Below, piece by piece: positions 63,667 to 64,000 of a stretch of 64,000 nt of DNA. The DNA comes from Verrucomicrobiaceae bacterium (GTDB lineage Bacteria; Verrucomicrobiota; Verrucomicrobiia; Verrucomicrobiales; Akkermansiaceae). The notes under the pieces were generated by a model. The model saw nothing but the letters and a program-made list of their open reading frames with translations. It did no database searches and was not told where the DNA came from. Where the stretch lies: assembly GCA_027486655.1 (NCBI GenBank), contig JAIXOR010000014.1:1-64000 (forward strand). The letters run 5' to 3'. The position numbers were made by a program, and so were the translations under genes. How positions within the stretch are numbered: position 1 is the first letter of the stretch; every line of letters begins with the position of its first letter.

Positions 63667-64000
63667 ATGAAGCCACCTCCACTAGCACCAGTTGCCACCG
63701 CGCTCCTTCTCGCCGCCTGCCAAGGTCCTGAGACGATCGGCGAGGATACTTACAAACAAAACCGATTCACTGCCTTCACACCGCCTCAGGGAGATCCGCG
63801 CTACGAGAGCAGTTGGAGGCTCAAGGGTCCTGGCACCGTCATTCGCAACCGCAACTACGAAGTCGAATACGATGCACGCAACACCCTTGGTGAAGCGCAC
63901 TTGAAGAAAATCACCTCCGACGCCAACACTCCCGAACAGCGAATCCCCTTCAACGCCCTATCCAACAAACGCACCACCGGGAACAGCTTCGACGCCCAGG
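63667..64000 (+). CDS. lipoprotein, 3' end cut by window
   Basis: The frame is open from the ATG at 63667 to the window end (111 codons, no stop). The N-terminus KPPPLAPVATALLLAACQG has a lipobox L-A-A-C at position 18, so it is exported and lipid-modified. The mature part (ETIGEDTYKQNRFTAFTPPQG, SSWRLKGPGTVIRNRNYEVE) has no domain that I recognise. It follows the CHAT gene by 30 bp and may belong to the same operon. Confidence 0.6.
   Translation, partial: MKPPPLAPVATALLLAACQGPETIGEDTYKQNRFTAFTPPQGDPRYESSWRLKGPGTVIRNRNYEVEYDARNTLGEAHLKKITSDANTPEQRIPFNALSNKRTTGNSFDAQ

Overview
The window looks like a chromosomal segment of a GC-rich member of the Verrucomicrobiota, probably a Verrucomicrobiales/Luteolibacter-like bacterium. 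This is inferred from gene content, not from a database match. The clues are an exosortase with an EpsI-like partner, very large secreted LamG/thrombospondin-type-3 (TSP3) proteins, a multidomain secreted sulfatase, and housekeeping blocks (prs-rplY-pth-rpsF-ssb, rplM-rpsI, rpsB-tsf) of typical bacterial order. Most start codons lack a Shine-Dalgarno sequence and follow C/T-rich leaders. No rRNA, tRNA or CRISPR array was recognised.

Region 1 (1-1020) holds a small four-helix-bundle protein gene embedded in tandem repeats of period 7 or 14, with a nearly identical 36-bp segment on both sides. Region 2 (1021-33814) is a large surface-polysaccharide locus. It contains an SGNH-like protein, UDP-galactopyranose mutase, about ten glycosyltransferases (GT2, GT4, GT11, GT47-like), two polytopic proteins of the GT39-like and YfhO-like types, a sulfotransferase, a sulfatase, two methyltransferase-like proteins, an acyltransferase, a polyprenyl-phosphate sugar transferase, a Wzy/ligase-type membrane protein, a VanZ-like protein, and an exosortase-EpsI pair. 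A histidine kinase/response regulator pair sits inside it. Many genes overlap by ATGA, so much of the locus is probably co-transcribed. The likely product is a branched exopolysaccharide or O-antigen that may carry galactofuranose, fucose, acyl and sulfate groups.

Region 3 (33900-44850) is mostly housekeeping: prs, rplY, pth, rpsF, ssb, then an unusual metallo-beta-lactamase exonuclease fused to a DNA-ligase N-terminal domain, two related envelope proteins of unknown role, an N-acetylmuramoyl-L-alanine amidase, a dicarboxylate/amino-acid symporter, and rplM-rpsI. Region 4 (44980-53300) encodes two giant secreted LamG/TSP3 proteins, the first ending in a BNR_4-type propeller. Region 5 (53300-59200) has tsf, rpsB, an SH3-like protein, an ECF sigma factor followed by a small membrane protein and an HtrA-like protein without its catalytic triad, a tRNA-dihydrouridine synthase and a short AraC-type regulator.

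Region 6 (59260-64000) appears to be accessory DNA. It has a heptanucleotide array, about 0.7 kb of AT-richer non-coding DNA and a probable transposase remnant. These are followed by a three-gene cluster: a two-domain peptidoglycan-active protein (lysozyme-like plus YkuD-like), a CHAT-domain caspase-like protease with an unusual N-terminal region, and a lipoprotein cut by the window end. This cluster is the best candidate for an undescribed system.
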